DNA of 64,000 nt from an uncultured Cryomorphaceae bacterium (GTDB taxonomy: Bacteria > Bacteroidota > Bacteroidia > Flavobacteriales > Schleiferiaceae), in NCBI GenBank assembly GCA_913043005.1, contig CAJWKU010000009.1, forward strand, positions 1 to 64,000, written 5' to 3'. How positions within the stretch are numbered: position 1 is the stretch's first letter; each line of letters begins with the position of its first letter. Under the pieces are notes generated by a model that was not told the origin of the DNA, made no database searches, and saw only the letters and a list, made by a program, of their open reading frames with translations. Position numbers and translations under genes: made by a program. Positions 8,892-19,300 of this stretch are shown here, in pieces.

Positions 8892-9800
8892 GTGCTATCT
8901 AAGTCTCATATTTTTAGAAACCCCCATCCTGGTATTGCCGTATTATTAGTTTTGATAACTTTTATCGGGACTGGGATTCTAAATTTTTTCAGAAGTTCAG
9001 TGATTCCTGAATTCAATTTTGATTTTTGGCTAGGACCAATATGTATAGGTTTAGCGTCTTGGTTAATAAATGTGATTTTAGTTTACAGGAGTAGATATCT
9101 TTTGTCTAATTATCTTTTAGGCTGGTCTTGGTGGTGTTTACTCATAGCTCTTACAAACGAACCTTTAACATGGAAACAGTCACTTCTAAGTATCGGAGTA
9201 GCTATTTGGTTAGCCATTACTTTTGAACTTAGTGATGAAAGAAAAACATCCCTGAGAACAAGAAGTAATTTAGGTTTTGTCTCAGCTTTGTTGGGGTTTA
9301 TTCACCCGTCATTGTTTTCACTTTTGGCTCCGTCAGTTCTTTCTCTTTCAATAGGTTTGAAAACCGAAATTAAAGCTGTAATACAAGTTTCTCTTGCTTG
9401 GCTTTTGCCAATAGTCCTTTATGTGTTTTTTCTAATATCCTCATCTGAGGAACTACCAATGTTAAATAATAATTTTAATATAGATATTTCGTCTCGAATG
9501 CCTTTGATTGGCGAATATATTATTCTTATGTGGGGTGTTTTTGCTATTGGTCAAACATTAAAGGCTTTAGTAAATGCAAAAAAACCAAAAAGACGTGGAT
9601 TATTACTGAGTTGGGTGGGAATAGGATATGCAATTGTATTAGCATTTTTATTCCCCGGAGGAGATGAATATGTGGCTTTATTAGCCGTCTTTTTCGGCCC
9701 GCATCTTGTCAATTTGAAAGACTATATTCATCCCAAAAAACTACGCTATTGGCTTACGCCAAGCCTAATTTTTGCTGCAATAATTCAAATAATGATTTAG
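8892..9800 (+). CDS. Multi-pass membrane protein (DUF6427-like)
   Basis: A 302-residue hydrophobic protein with roughly eight to nine membrane helices and no enzymatic motif. The reading frame begins with GTG; no in-frame ATG occurs before the first helix, so GTG is accepted. The arrangement beside a tiny one-helix protein is the one seen for DUF6427/DUF6341 pairs in Bacteroidota, although here the two genes are divergent rather than in series. A role in envelope or polysaccharide biology is only a guess. It converges on the thioesterase gene with an 8-bp gap. Confidence 0.65.
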   Translation: MLSKSHIFRNPHPGIAVLLVLITFIGTGILNFFRSSVIPEFNFDFWLGPICIGLASWLINVILVYRSRYLLSNYLLGWSWWCLLIALTNEPLTWKQSLLSIGVAIWLAITFELSDERKTSLRTRSNLGFVSALLGFIHPSLFSLLAPSVLSLSIGLKTEIKAVIQVSLAWLLPIVLYVFFLISSSEELPMLNNNFNIDISSRMPLIGEYIILMWGVFAIGQTLKALVNAKKPKRRGLLLSWVGIGYAIVLAFLFPGGDEYVALLAVFFGPHLVNLKDYIHPKKLRYWLTPSLIFAAIIQIMI

Positions 9801-9808
9801 ACTAAATG

Positions 9809-10330
9809 TTATTCAGCACCAAAGAATAGAGCTTTTAGCTCTGTTGCTTCGCCAGGCGTCATTTTACCTGATAAAATTAAAGCAAGCTGTCTGCGTCGAA
9901 GAGCTCCATCAAACCGTTGTTTTTCTATTACACTTTCTGCTAGAAGCTCTGGAACCTCAATTGGATTGCCATTATTATCTACGGCTACAAATGTATAGAT
10001 GGCTTCATTGCATTTGGTTTTTTCTCCATCCCCCCGTTGATCTTCTGTAAATACATCAATAAAAATCTCCATTGAAGTTTTAAATGCTCTTGAAACTTTA
10101 GCTTCGAGTGTTACTATTGAGCCCTGGGGGATTGCTTCTTTAAATGAGACATGGTTAACTGTGGCAGTTACGACAGTTTCTCTGCAGTGTCGATGAGCGG
10201 ATATCGCTGCACAACGGTCCATCCAGCTAAGCAATTGCCCACCGAAAAGGTTATTAAGATTATTTGTGTCATTAGGTAAAACAATTTCTGTCATTACAGA
10301 AAGTGATACTGATGCTGGTTTTTTATTCAT
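9809..10330 (-). CDS. Acyl-CoA thioesterase, hotdog fold
   Basis: A 173-residue hotdog-fold thioesterase of the YciA/BACH type, which hydrolyses acyl-CoA to free acid and CoA in the cytosol. The family signature NLNNLFGGQLLSWMDRCAAISAHRHC (residues about 22-47, shown in parts: NLFGGQLLSWMD with the catalytic Asp) and the following TATVNHVSFKEAIPQG strand are clear. Its ATG overlaps the stop of the upstream HU/SPOR gene as ATGA, indicating translational coupling. Chain-length preference cannot be inferred. Confidence 0.9.
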   Translation of the reverse strand: MNKKPASVSLSVMTEIVLPNDTNNLNNLFGGQLLSWMDRCAAISAHRHCRETVVTATVNHVSFKEAIPQGSIVTLEAKVSRAFKTSMEIFIDVFTEDQRGDGEKTKCNEAIYTFVAVDNNGNPIEVPELLAESVIEKQRFDGALRRRQLALILSGKMTPGEATELKALFFGAE

Positions 10331-11331
10331 TGTGTATAAATCCAGACACCAGGAAATTGAAGACGCATATTTTCTTTTTCTAATTGAGCTGATTCTCTAT
10401 TATCAAAGCTCTCGATAGCAACTTTTGTTAGCTCTCCTTTTCGTTTTATTAATGCTGCAGGATATCCTTTGGATTGCAAATTTTCAACGAGTCTTTCTGC
10501 ATTATTTATTTCGGAAAATGCACCTACAATAAGTGAGAAATAGTCATTGGCTTTTAATTCTTTAGAATTTTTTTTGATGTCTTTTGCAGGCATCTTGACA
10601 AAATCTTCTTTATTAGTTATATCTAATGGCTGATTAATAGTAATCTCTTTTGCGATATCTATTTTTTCAGAATTACTCCATGCTTTTAATTTGTCCTCTA
10701 ATAATTTCCAATTGGGTTTTAGGGACGCATTTTGAATCATTTCTCGGTAGTCATCTTTTGTCGTCCCTAATGCTAGCAGACTTAAAACACCAATCATTAC
10801 CGCTGCGGTACGCACTGGTGATCGCCATTTCCTTGTTCTATTTTTGTTTTCTAAATCTTTTAGGGGGTCAATAGTTTTAAATTCTTTTGGGATGACCTCT
10901 TTTTGACTTAAAGGAGTAATTCGGAATATTGGTAAACCAAATGCTTCAGGCAAAAAATTAGCCTCTACTGAAGGCTGAAAAACCCATTGAAGGCCTGTTT
11001 TAGAGAATGAGCCAATTCCTTCAAGCCGAAGTCGTTTGCCTTGGCTTAATTCTTGTCTCCAATTTCTAGTTATTGATTCTATAGTCCCTCGAGCAGAATC
11101 AAATGAAAGCCCTTCATATCGTGCCAGGTGATTTATTAAAACTTCACTTTTTTTAGCAATTGGCGAGAAGCTAATTCTTCTTGCAGCAGGTATACAAAGA
11201 CCAGATTGTTCTTGAATTTCGGCATCAAATTTTTGAACTTCAATTCGTCCAAACCCTGGAACATCAACGATGTCTTCTTGAAAAAGAAGATGAAAAAGAT
11301 GACGCTCGAGACTATAATTTAACTTTGACAT
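10327..11331 (-). CDS. HU-CCDC81 and SPOR domain protein
   Basis: A 334-residue protein with three parts. Residues about 1-130 form two tandem HU-like folds of the CCDC81 prokaryotic type (LFHLLFQEDIVDVPGFGRIEV, then a second helix-strand unit with LRLEGIGSFSKT). One membrane helix (AAVMIGVLSLLALGT) follows near residues 172-187. A SPOR domain of about 75 residues ends the protein (YFSLIVGAFSEINNAERL...GVWIYTQ); SPOR domains bind denuded peptidoglycan. The topology suggests a cytoplasmic HU part and a periplasmic wall-binding part. Family analyses have proposed that these proteins tie chromosome or cytoplasmic assemblies to the envelope, but I know of no proof. Coupled by ATGA to the thioesterase gene. 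Confidence 0.85.
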   Translation of the reverse strand: MSKLNYSLERHLFHLLFQEDIVDVPGFGRIEVQKFDAEIQEQSGLCIPAARRISFSPIAKKSEVLINHLARYEGLSFDSARGTIESITRNWRQELSQGKRLRLEGIGSFSKTGLQWVFQPSVEANFLPEAFGLPIFRITPLSQKEVIPKEFKTIDPLKDLENKNRTRKWRSPVRTAAVMIGVLSLLALGTTKDDYREMIQNASLKPNWKLLEDKLKAWSNSEKIDIAKEITINQPLDITNKEDFVKMPAKDIKKNSKELKANDYFSLIVGAFSEINNAERLVENLQSKGYPAALIKRKGELTKVAIESFDNRESAQLEKENMRLQFPGVWIYTQ

Positions 11332-11426
11332 TTACAGAGCAAATTACATATTCAAACAATATTTATATATCAGTGTGTGAAAGAGTTTTCAACACATGAA
11401 TGTTTCCAAATTAGACGAATTGAACC

Positions 11427-12008
11427 TTAGAATAAGGCGCGATACCTATGACAGTATGGAGATCCTCCTTTATTGTCATAATAATCTTGGTGGTAGGATT
11501 CTGCAGAGTAAAATGTCTCTGCAGCCTTTAATTCAGTAGCGATACTTAATCCTTTAGCAGACAGAATATTGATAAGCTTTTGTGCTATAATCTTTTGAGA
11601 TTCATCAATATAAAATATCGCACTTTTATATTGCGGCCCTATATCGGGTCCCTGACCATTCACTTGAGTGGGGTCATGAGTTTCGAAGAAAACTCTAACG
11701 ATCTCTTCATAGTTTGTTTTTTGAGGATCGAAAACAACTTCTGTAGCTTCATAATGCCCGGTACGCTTCGAACAAACCTGCTCATAGGTTGGATTGTCTA
11801 CAAATCCTCCTGTATAGCCAACAGTAGTTGAGATAACACCATCAATACGCTTTAAGAAATATTCTGTTCCCCAAAAGCAGCCACTAGCTAATACCGCTGT
11901 TTCCATATGATTTTTAGATTTTATATTGTTATTAGAATTACTTTCCTGAGCTGAGCAGGAAGTAGAAAATAAAATAATTATTAAAAATTGAAAGAGTTTT
12001 TTCATCAT
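11427..12008 (-). CDS. msrA: Lipoprotein-type peptide-methionine (S)-S-oxide reductase
   Basis: MsrA reduces methionine-S-sulfoxide in proteins. The catalytic motif GCFWGTEYF has its Cys at residue 44, and GHYEATEVVFDP, FFETHDPTQVNGQGPDIGPQYKSAIF and a C-terminal PYCHRYRALF are all family features. The N-terminus is a signal peptide with lipobox STSC (Cys18), so the enzyme should sit on an envelope lipid anchor in the periplasm, not in the cytosol. The gene begins MM at the base shared with the stop of the upstream outer-membrane receptor gene; the second Met is three bases in. No msrB is present nearby. Third gene of the asd/receptor/msrA run. Confidence 0.93.
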   Translation of the reverse strand: MMKKLFQFLIIILFSTSCSAQESNSNNNIKSKNHMETAVLASGCFWGTEYFLKRIDGVISTTVGYTGGFVDNPTYEQVCSKRTGHYEATEVVFDPQKTNYEEIVRVFFETHDPTQVNGQGPDIGPQYKSAIFYIDESQKIIAQKLINILSAKGLSIATELKAAETFYSAESYHQDYYDNKGGSPYCHRYRALF

Positions 12009-14479
12009 TACATACCTATCATACTATTTCCTGAACCACCTGGCCCCCCAGAGCGATAACTACTTCTACTTCGTGGATCCATTTTACCAAAATTGTACTG
12101 TAGGGTCAGCCAAGCAATACGGCTCTCTCGGTATCTCATAAAATCAATATCTAAGCTATCTGTGTACTGAAGGTATCTAAACTTTCTAGTATTGAAAATA
12201 TCAGATATTCTTGCTGATATTGAAACTCTTTTATTCAGAAGATTCATTTTGTAGGCAGCATTAAAGAAATGGATTCCTTTACGGATGCCTTGGCCTGTAG
12301 GGCCAGCTCCCCATTGGGAGTAACTCACCTGTAATTGCTGATTTTTTGATGTTTGAATCATGACATTACTTCGCCCTTGCCATCCAAATCCACTTCTAGT
12401 AAGGTTAGACAACACATTTCGACCGTTAATTTGAGAATAGAATGCATCTCCAGAAACTTGCATTCTAATACTTTTGTTTAGTCTAATATTCGCATTGGCA
12501 CTTACCCCATAGTTTTCTCGTGAATTAAAATTTTCCCATGACATCATTATCACCCCATCGGGAAGTGTTTCAATGAAGCGAGACATCATATTGACCGTGT
12601 GCTTTGCATAAAAAGATCCTGAAATGGATCCCCAACGCCCATATTGAACAGCACTTAAATCCATAGAATGAGTAAATTCAGGATCCAATTCTGGATTCCC
12701 TTTGCTCAGGCTCGAAGGGTTTGAGTAATCAATATTCGGATTTAGATTTCCGCCCCAACGTCCGTCAGGTCGATTTACTCTTAAAGAGTAGCTAAACTGG
12801 AAGTCAGTCCCTTTTTTTGGACTGTAAGTTAAATAAGCACTTGGGAATAACCCAGGAATTACTCTATTTATATTGGTCGTGTCACTTGTCTTTATGGAGA
12901 TTATTGCATGTTCATATCTTAACCCTAGTTGCCCTTTCCATTTTTTGGAAAATGCATGACCTAAGGTTATATATCCGGCATGAACTTGATTTTTCATATC
13001 AGTTATGAAACTTCTAAGTGAATCATTTTTAAAATTACTTGAAATTGTCATTAATTGCTCGGCTTCTTGATCCTCAAAAGTATTTCTCCAATTACTTCTT
13101 AATCCAAAATCTATTTTTGTTTTCTCGGTTATGGGCCATTCCATATCTGTTTGAAAATTTGCTCGGAGTCCTTCTCCATTGATAAGAAAATTTTCTTGGT
13201 ATGCTCCATCGTAAGTAAAAGCTACAGGGTAATTTAAATCTCGAATAATTATTGATTCATCTAAATTATTATCATTATTATTTGAAAGTCTAAAATCTGC
13301 AGTCCATTTCTTTGTTTCTTCTTCAAACTTTCGTTCAAAACGAATAGAAAGATTTTGATCTAAATCTTGGGAATCATTTAATGTAGTTTGTATCGCCGAA
13401 GAAGTTTCAGAGTTGTCTTCTGATTTATTATCAAAGAATGCAGAATCCCATGAATTTCGATAACGTTGACTTGTTCCAAAGGAAAGTCCAAAAATATATT
13501 TCTTTTTCAGTTCCCAGTCTAGACCAAATTGTGCATTATAACTTAAATCTTCTCTATTTGAATTACTTATTTCTTGAGTTGAGTAGCTTGTGTCGGGTAG
13601 TCTATAGTCACGATATGTGGCACCACCACCTAACATATTACGGTCATTAACTCCAATATTTGTATTTATTCTAACTTGCCCAATGGGAATAGAAATATTT
13701 CCTCCAAAATTATATTTATCTCTTGTTCCAACTCCAACCTGTAAGGATCCATTAAACGGTAACTCTCGTCCTTTTTTCGTAACTAAATTTATTATCCCAC
13801 CAGTTCCCTGTGCATCAAATTTCGCGCCTGGATTCACAATGACTTCAACTCTTTCCACTGTCCCAGATGGGAGTCGATCAAAAGCATTTTGTCCTCTGTA
13901 GCCCATCATGGCTGCAGGCCGTCCATCAATCAGAATTGTCACATTTTCATCTCCTCTAAGTGCAACATTCCCATCGATATCTAAGGAGACATTTGGAACT
14001 TGTCTTAAAATATCTGTACCGGTTCCGCTGGATACTTGTAAATCATCTGAAACACTGTATACTTTGCGATCAAGACCATTGAGCATTGCCCCTCTTGAGA
14101 TTACTTGAGCTTCTTCGAGTTCAATATCACCTCTGGAGATTCTGTAAACCCCTGGTTTCTCTTCTGTTGAATTATCAGCTAATTTTTCCTTGGTTTCAAT
14201 AATTTCTGTGAATGGAGAAAATCCAAAGGCACTAATTTTTAGACGATACTTGCCGGGATATGGTATGGAAATATCAAACATCCCTTTGTCAGAAGTTATC
14301 GTTTTCAAAAGAGAATTGCCTCTTCTGCTATCATCAACAGGCATCAATAAAATTGCTGCTTCTCTTATAGGTTTTTCATTTGAATTGTCTACTACTAAAC
14401 CTTTGAAAGATATCTGAGAGTAGGCATTTAGGGTTGAAACAAAAGCCAAAAGGCAGAGATAAAAATTAATACTTTTCAT
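12008..14479 (-). CDS. TonB-dependent receptor-like outer membrane protein (OMP_b-brl_3 type)
   Basis: An 823-residue outer-membrane protein. After the signal peptide (MKSINFYLCLLAFVSTLNAYSQ in two pieces: MKSINFYLCLL and AFVSTLNAYSQ) comes a carboxypeptidase-regulatory-like beta-sandwich (ISFKGLVVDNSNEKPIREA), then a plug domain (VLIDGRPAAMM... IVNPGAKFDAQGTGGIINL) and a large barrel of the OMP_b-brl_3 family. The C-terminus is a Gly/Ser-rich tail after NFGKMDPRSR, as often seen in this family. A TTG at 14494 would add five residues and overlap asd, but the ATG at 14479 begins right at the signal peptide and is chosen. It sits between asd and msrA in one run; ligand unknown. Confidence 0.9.
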   Translation of the reverse strand: MKSINFYLCLLAFVSTLNAYSQISFKGLVVDNSNEKPIREAAILLMPVDDSRRGNSLLKTITSDKGMFDISIPYPGKYRLKISAFGFSPFTEIIETKEKLADNSTEEKPGVYRISRGDIELEEAQVISRGAMLNGLDRKVYSVSDDLQVSSGTGTDILRQVPNVSLDIDGNVALRGDENVTILIDGRPAAMMGYRGQNAFDRLPSGTVERVEVIVNPGAKFDAQGTGGIINLVTKKGRELPFNGSLQVGVGTRDKYNFGGNISIPIGQVRINTNIGVNDRNMLGGGATYRDYRLPDTSYSTQEISNSNREDLSYNAQFGLDWELKKKYIFGLSFGTSQRYRNSWDSAFFDNKSEDNSETSSAIQTTLNDSQDLDQNLSIRFERKFEEETKKWTADFRLSNNNDNNLDESIIIRDLNYPVAFTYDGAYQENFLINGEGLRANFQTDMEWPITEKTKIDFGLRSNWRNTFEDQEAEQLMTISSNFKNDSLRSFITDMKNQVHAGYITLGHAFSKKWKGQLGLRYEHAIISIKTSDTTNINRVIPGLFPSAYLTYSPKKGTDFQFSYSLRVNRPDGRWGGNLNPNIDYSNPSSLSKGNPELDPEFTHSMDLSAVQYGRWGSISGSFYAKHTVNMMSRFIETLPDGVIMMSWENFNSRENYGVSANANIRLNKSIRMQVSGDAFYSQINGRNVLSNLTRSGFGWQGRSNVMIQTSKNQQLQVSYSQWGAGPTGQGIRKGIHFFNAAYKMNLLNKRVSISARISDIFNTRKFRYLQYTDSLDIDFMRYRESRIAWLTLQYNFGKMDPRSRSSYRSGGPGGSGNSMIGM

Positions 14480-14490
14480 AAATCCTGAAT

Positions 14491-15504
14491 TCAATTTTCT
14501 ACTTTCTTAAATAGTAATTTTTTCTCAACAAGCTTTTCAGCTATTTGTATTGCGTTTAGAGCAGCTCCTTTTCTTAGATTATCAGTAACAATCCATAAAT
14601 TAATGGCTTTTGGATGAGAGTAATCATTTCTTATTCGGCCAATGAAAACATCATTTTTCCCATGTGCATAAATAGGCATGGGATAAGTGTTCCCCTCAAT
14701 AAAGTCTTGAACTTTTACACCTTGGAAAGCATCTAATGCCCTCTTAATACTTTCAATTGAAGGCCGATTACTTTGAAATTCAACATTGACGCTTTCTGAA
14801 TGACCTCCTTCAACCGGAACCCTAACAGCTGTTGCAGTAATTAGAATATTAGGATCACCCATTATTTTTTTTGTTTCATTGGTGAGCTTTATTTCTTCTT
14901 TGGTATAGTCATTATCTAAAAAGACATCACAATGAGGAATGCAATTCATGTCAATTTGATATGGGTAAGCAGTCTCTCCCTCAAATACGCCAGCTCTTTC
15001 TCTATTTAGCTGCTTCTGACCAATTTTCCCAGAACCAGTGACACTCTGATATGTACTGACAATAACTCTTCGGATAGGATGGATATCGTGTAAAGGCTTT
15101 AAAGCCATTACTAATTGAATTGTTGAACAATTTGGATTTGAGATGATAAGATTGCTCTTATTTAAAACATCTGAGTTTATCTCTGGGACGATTAGGGGAA
15201 TATCCTTCCCCATACGCCAGAAAGAGGAATTGTCAATTACAACGCAACCTTGTTCAGCAAATTTAGGAGCGTATGTTTTTGAGATTTCACTCCCCGCAGA
15301 AAAGATTGCTAAATCAGGCTTTCTGGACAATGCCTCTGCTGGAGAAAGGAGTTCATATTGAGTACCATTCCATTTAATTTTTTGTCCTTCAGATTTTGAT
15401 GAGGCACTGAGAATAAGCTCAGATACGGGGAACTGCCGTTCTAACAATATTTCTCTTATTACTTCACCTACCATTCCAGTAGCTCCAATAAGTGCTAAAC
15501 GCAT
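14491..15504 (-). CDS. asd: Aspartate-semialdehyde dehydrogenase
   Basis: Asd reduces aspartyl phosphate to aspartate semialdehyde with NADPH, feeding lysine/diaminopimelate, threonine and methionine synthesis. The 337-residue protein has the nucleotide-binding GATGMVG (residues 7-13), the catalytic SNPNCST with Cys126, the TYQSVTGSGKIG segment and the EGGHSESVNVEF region with the active-site His. First gene of a minus-strand run with an outer-membrane receptor and msrA; its stop is 11 bp from the receptor ATG. A -7 promoter box stands about 75 bp upstream. Confidence 0.97.
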   Translation of the reverse strand: MRLALIGATGMVGEVIREILLERQFPVSELILSASSKSEGQKIKWNGTQYELLSPAEALSRKPDLAIFSAGSEISKTYAPKFAEQGCVVIDNSSFWRMGKDIPLIVPEINSDVLNKSNLIISNPNCSTIQLVMALKPLHDIHPIRRVIVSTYQSVTGSGKIGQKQLNRERAGVFEGETAYPYQIDMNCIPHCDVFLDNDYTKEEIKLTNETKKIMGDPNILITATAVRVPVEGGHSESVNVEFQSNRPSIESIKRALDAFQGVKVQDFIEGNTYPMPIYAHGKNDVFIGRIRNDYSHPKAINLWIVTDNLRKGAALNAIQIAEKLVEKKLLFKKVEN

Positions 15505-15579
15505 AAACCACTATTTTTTGTAAAAGTACCTATGGAGATACCTAAAAAAATTATGTCTCTATCTAAACATATTTCATGC

Positions 15580-15587
15580 CAAATATA
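15580..15587 (-). promoter_or_regulatory. asd promoter -7 box
   Basis: Minus-strand TATATTTG is an exact TAnnTTTG match, giving a leader of roughly 70 nt before asd. It overlaps the long-form reading of purQ on the other strand. Confidence 0.5.
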
Positions 15588-15626
15588 TCTGTGAGTAATA
15601 ACAATTCCCATACTTACCTTTGGCAA

Positions 15627-16322
15627 ATGAAGTTTGGAGTAGTCACTTTCCCCGGGTCGAATTGTGACCAAGACATGATTGATACCTTGCGCGACGGTTT
15701 AGGTTGTGAAACAATACCGTTATGGCATAAAGATCATGATATAAAAGGAGTTGATATGGTTGTATTGCCAGGAGGATTTTCTTACGGAGATTATCTTAGA
15801 TCTGGAGCAATTGCCAGCTTCTCTCCAATTATGGAGGAGGTAAAAAATCATGCAGCAAGAGGAGGGTATGTCCTAGGGATATGTAATGGCTTTCAGATTC
15901 TTACTGAGACTCAACTTCTGAATGGTGGACTTCTGCATAATATATCGCATAAGTTCATATGCAAAAATGTACTTCTTTCGCCATCAAATGTTGTAACACC
16001 TATTACGGCTGAACTTGATAAAGAAAAAACATATAAAATTCCAATTGCTCACGGTGAGGGAAGATTCTATGCCGATGAGGAAATTGTCAGGTCTCTGAAT
16101 GACAATAACCAAATAATGTTTCGGTATGTAGATTATTTGGGTAATCCTACAAAAGAATCAAATCCAAATGGTTCCATTGAAAACATCGCAGGTATATCCA
16201 ATAAAAATGGAAATGTTATGGGCATGATGCCACATCCAGAAAGAGCAGCAGATGAAAATTTATTAAACACTGATGGTCTTGCGTTATTCAAAAGTGTTTT
16301 AAATTCAGCTATTAAAACATAG
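15627..16322 (+). CDS. purQ: Phosphoribosylformylglycinamidine synthase, glutaminase subunit
   Basis: PurQ is the class I glutamine amidotransferase subunit that supplies ammonia to PurL in the fourth step of purine synthesis. The ATG at 15627 gives a 231-residue protein starting MKFGVVTFPGSNCDQD, exactly the family N-terminus; the 17 extra residues of the longer frame are not family-like. The nucleophile is Cys86 in GYVLGICNGFQ, and the His/Glu of the triad are in MMPHPERAADEN near the C-terminus. A free PurQ implies a PurS-PurQ-PurL complex rather than a single large PurL. It converges on the T9SS protein gene with a 1-bp gap. Confidence 0.96.
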   Translation: MKFGVVTFPGSNCDQDMIDTLRDGLGCETIPLWHKDHDIKGVDMVVLPGGFSYGDYLRSGAIASFSPIMEEVKNHAARGGYVLGICNGFQILTETQLLNGGLLHNISHKFICKNVLLSPSNVVTPITAELDKEKTYKIPIAHGEGRFYADEEIVRSLNDNNQIMFRYVDYLGNPTKESNPNGSIENIAGISNKNGNVMGMMPHPERAADENLLNTDGLALFKSVLNSAIKT

Positions 16323-16323
16323 G

Positions 16324-19300
16324 CTAAAATTTTACCACACGGTCACTTTCTATTTTCTTAGAATCGATTCTTTCAATTATGTATACTCCTGGGGGAAATG
16401 GAGTCATATTTATTTTTTCGACATCTAAATTCCCGCTAGCTTTTTTAATTTTTTCGTAAAAAACCTGACCAGATAGATTGGTTAATCTTAAGCGATACGG
16501 TGTATATATGGCTCCCGAAGAGAATATTTGGATACTACCAGAACTAGGATTTGGAGTAACCTTCATTTTAGAGATATTATACTCCTCAGTAGAAACCACA
16601 TTCGTTCCTGAAGAAGTCGGAAAACAAGAGGTCCCTAATTTCAATCGTGCGAAATAAATACCTGTTGTTGGTGCAATGAACCATGCCTTTGTCTCTCCGA
16701 GAATTGCATTTTTATTTGCATTAAGCCACTGTATCTCCCATCCTAAAATAGCTTCTGGACAGAAAAGAGAATCACCATCAAAAACTTGAACAGTTGGAAT
16801 GGGGGGTGCGGTTTTTATTTCAAATGAATCAGATCTTGATGCTGTACATCCATTAAAGTTTGAATAGGTGTATTTTAATTCATGTAAACCCGTACCAAGG
16901 TTGTTGGCATTTATTTGAGTCGATAAAATACCATTCACATAATAAACTCCTCCTGATGGATATCCACCTGTAATATTTAGTGGTGGATCATTTTCACACA
17001 GCAAATTTGCTGGTAAGGTTAAGAAAACATTTGGTGAGCCTAAGACTGTAATAATAGATTCTGCTGAATTGACACAGCCGTTATTGTTAGTGTAGGTGTA
17101 GGTGATAGTATACTGCCCTTGCCCAACTGTTGTTGGAAGAAATGATCCATTTACAACTCCTGTACCTGAAAACACACCTCCCGCAGGTATTCCTTGAAGG
17201 CTCACAGCATTTCCGCCAACACAAACAGTGGAATATGATCCTGCTTGAACAGTTGGCAATGGTAGTACCGAAACTATAATTGGATTTGAAATTGCTTTAG
17301 ATGGTGAAGCACAAACTTCTGAGGATTGAATTTCACATCGTACAGTGTCCCCATTGTTTAAATTAAATAAAGAAATACTAGAATTATTTCCTCCAAATGC
17401 TTGACTATTTATTGTCCAAAGATATTTTGCCGTACTGCCAATGTTTACTCCGGTGGCATTAAACAAAATGGTATCTCCTATGCAAATCGCATTCAAATTG
17501 GAATTAATGGTTACAAATGGTTGTGATGTATTTAAAACATCAACATAATTGTATAAAGAAATAGTATCACTTCCCTGGGTATTTGTGACAGACAAATTAA
17601 TTGACTTACTCCCTGGGCTTGAATATGTTACTATGGGATTTTTGAGCGAACTAATGGCAGGGATGCCTCCGGGGAAATTCCAGAGGTAAGTGGCATTATT
17701 GCCTTTTCCTGAAGAATAAAATTTAATTGGTTTATTGATGCAAGTGATAGTATCACTAAATACTTCCGCAGTAGGAACTGATCCTGATCCAGGAATAAAT
17801 CTTATTCGATCTAAAAATAAGTTATTGCCATTTGAGTTTATCACTTCAAATTTGAACCTTAAATCTCCACTATATGTCGTGAGAGCAATAGTGTCACTTC
17901 TCCAATCAGACAGGGTTGATGGGGTAAAAGCACCAGCTTGATTTGGGCCTGTTGCAAAAGATCCATTTGCATCATTATAAAATTTTTGGAGAAGGTTCCA
18001 AGATATGCCACAGTTATCACTAATGAAAACATTCAATGTATCAGAATTTGAACCAGTTTTTTGACGATAAGAGATATCATAAACCAGAAGACTATTACTA
18101 TCAAGAGAATAATTTGGGGAAATTAAATCATCTATTTCTCCGGAATTAAAATAGTTGTAGCCATGAAATACCGCGCAAGTACTATCTGTGGTGCTCCCAA
18201 TGGGTGCGATGCCCCAGCTTTTATCAAAATCCGGATTGGAAATTGTCCATCGATTAGGAATCGCCTCAAAAAATTCTTCAGTTGCCGGGGTCTCTATTCC
18301 TCCAGCAGAAATGACATTAATTTTTACCGTCGTATCACTTCCGTATGAATTCCCAGAAATGAGTTGAATAGTATACTCACCTTTTTGCTGCAATGTGATA
18401 TCAATTTCTGATGAATTTGGTCCTGTCCCATTTAAATATTGAAATGTTGAAGGAGAGATATTCCAATTTCTATAAGAGGGTAAATTTGTGGAATAGTCAA
18501 TGATTTTTATAGTATCACCAGTAGAGCAAACGTTTTCAGGAAATGCAGCGAAATTAGCTTCTGGCTTAACTAAGAAATTACTTACCAAAGGACTTTCCCA
18601 TACTCCTCTTCCATATGTTCCAACTCTAATAATTCCTTCATTATTGAGTATTTCAATATCATTTACGATAGTGTTAGGAATTCCATTATTGAAAGGCAGC
18701 CAATCGGGCATACTCGCATCACGAAAATATATTCCAAGGTCAGTTCCTACATAAATAATTCCATTGCTATTATTTTGGTATGCTATGCAGTTTGTAGGGA
18801 TGTTTGGAAGTGAACCGCTACGATTATACCATGAAGCTCCTGAGTTAAATGATTCATATACTTTGGCGTTAGATATATAACTTGATTTAGATATGTATAT
18901 ATGACTTGAGTTTAAAGGATCAACAGCTATTCCGGTAATTACGTTGCCACTGCCTATGTTACTTGAAATCCATGTCCATGTGGTTCCTCCATTTGAAGAG
19001 TGATACAATCTGTTATTTATACCTGCATAGATAGTATTGGGGTCTCCAGGTGCTTCAGCTAAAACATCAATATTATTGGAACCAAAAATCCCATTGGATG
19101 TTGTTGCATTAAAACTAGCGCCTCCATTCGTACTTTTCCATAGTCGATCAAACCCTGCATAAAGAGTGTTAGTAGAAATGCGACTAGAAATAAAAGGAGT
19201 AACCCAGTTACCAGAACCTGCAGGCGGCAAATTGAATGTGGCATTGAAATTATTGCCCCCATTTGTTGATTTGTCAAAATCTCCGTAATAGATTGATCTG

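Noticed and set aside
15576-15626. 17-residue extension of PurQ
   Set aside because: The PurQ family starts at MKFGVV; the extension overlaps the asd promoter box.
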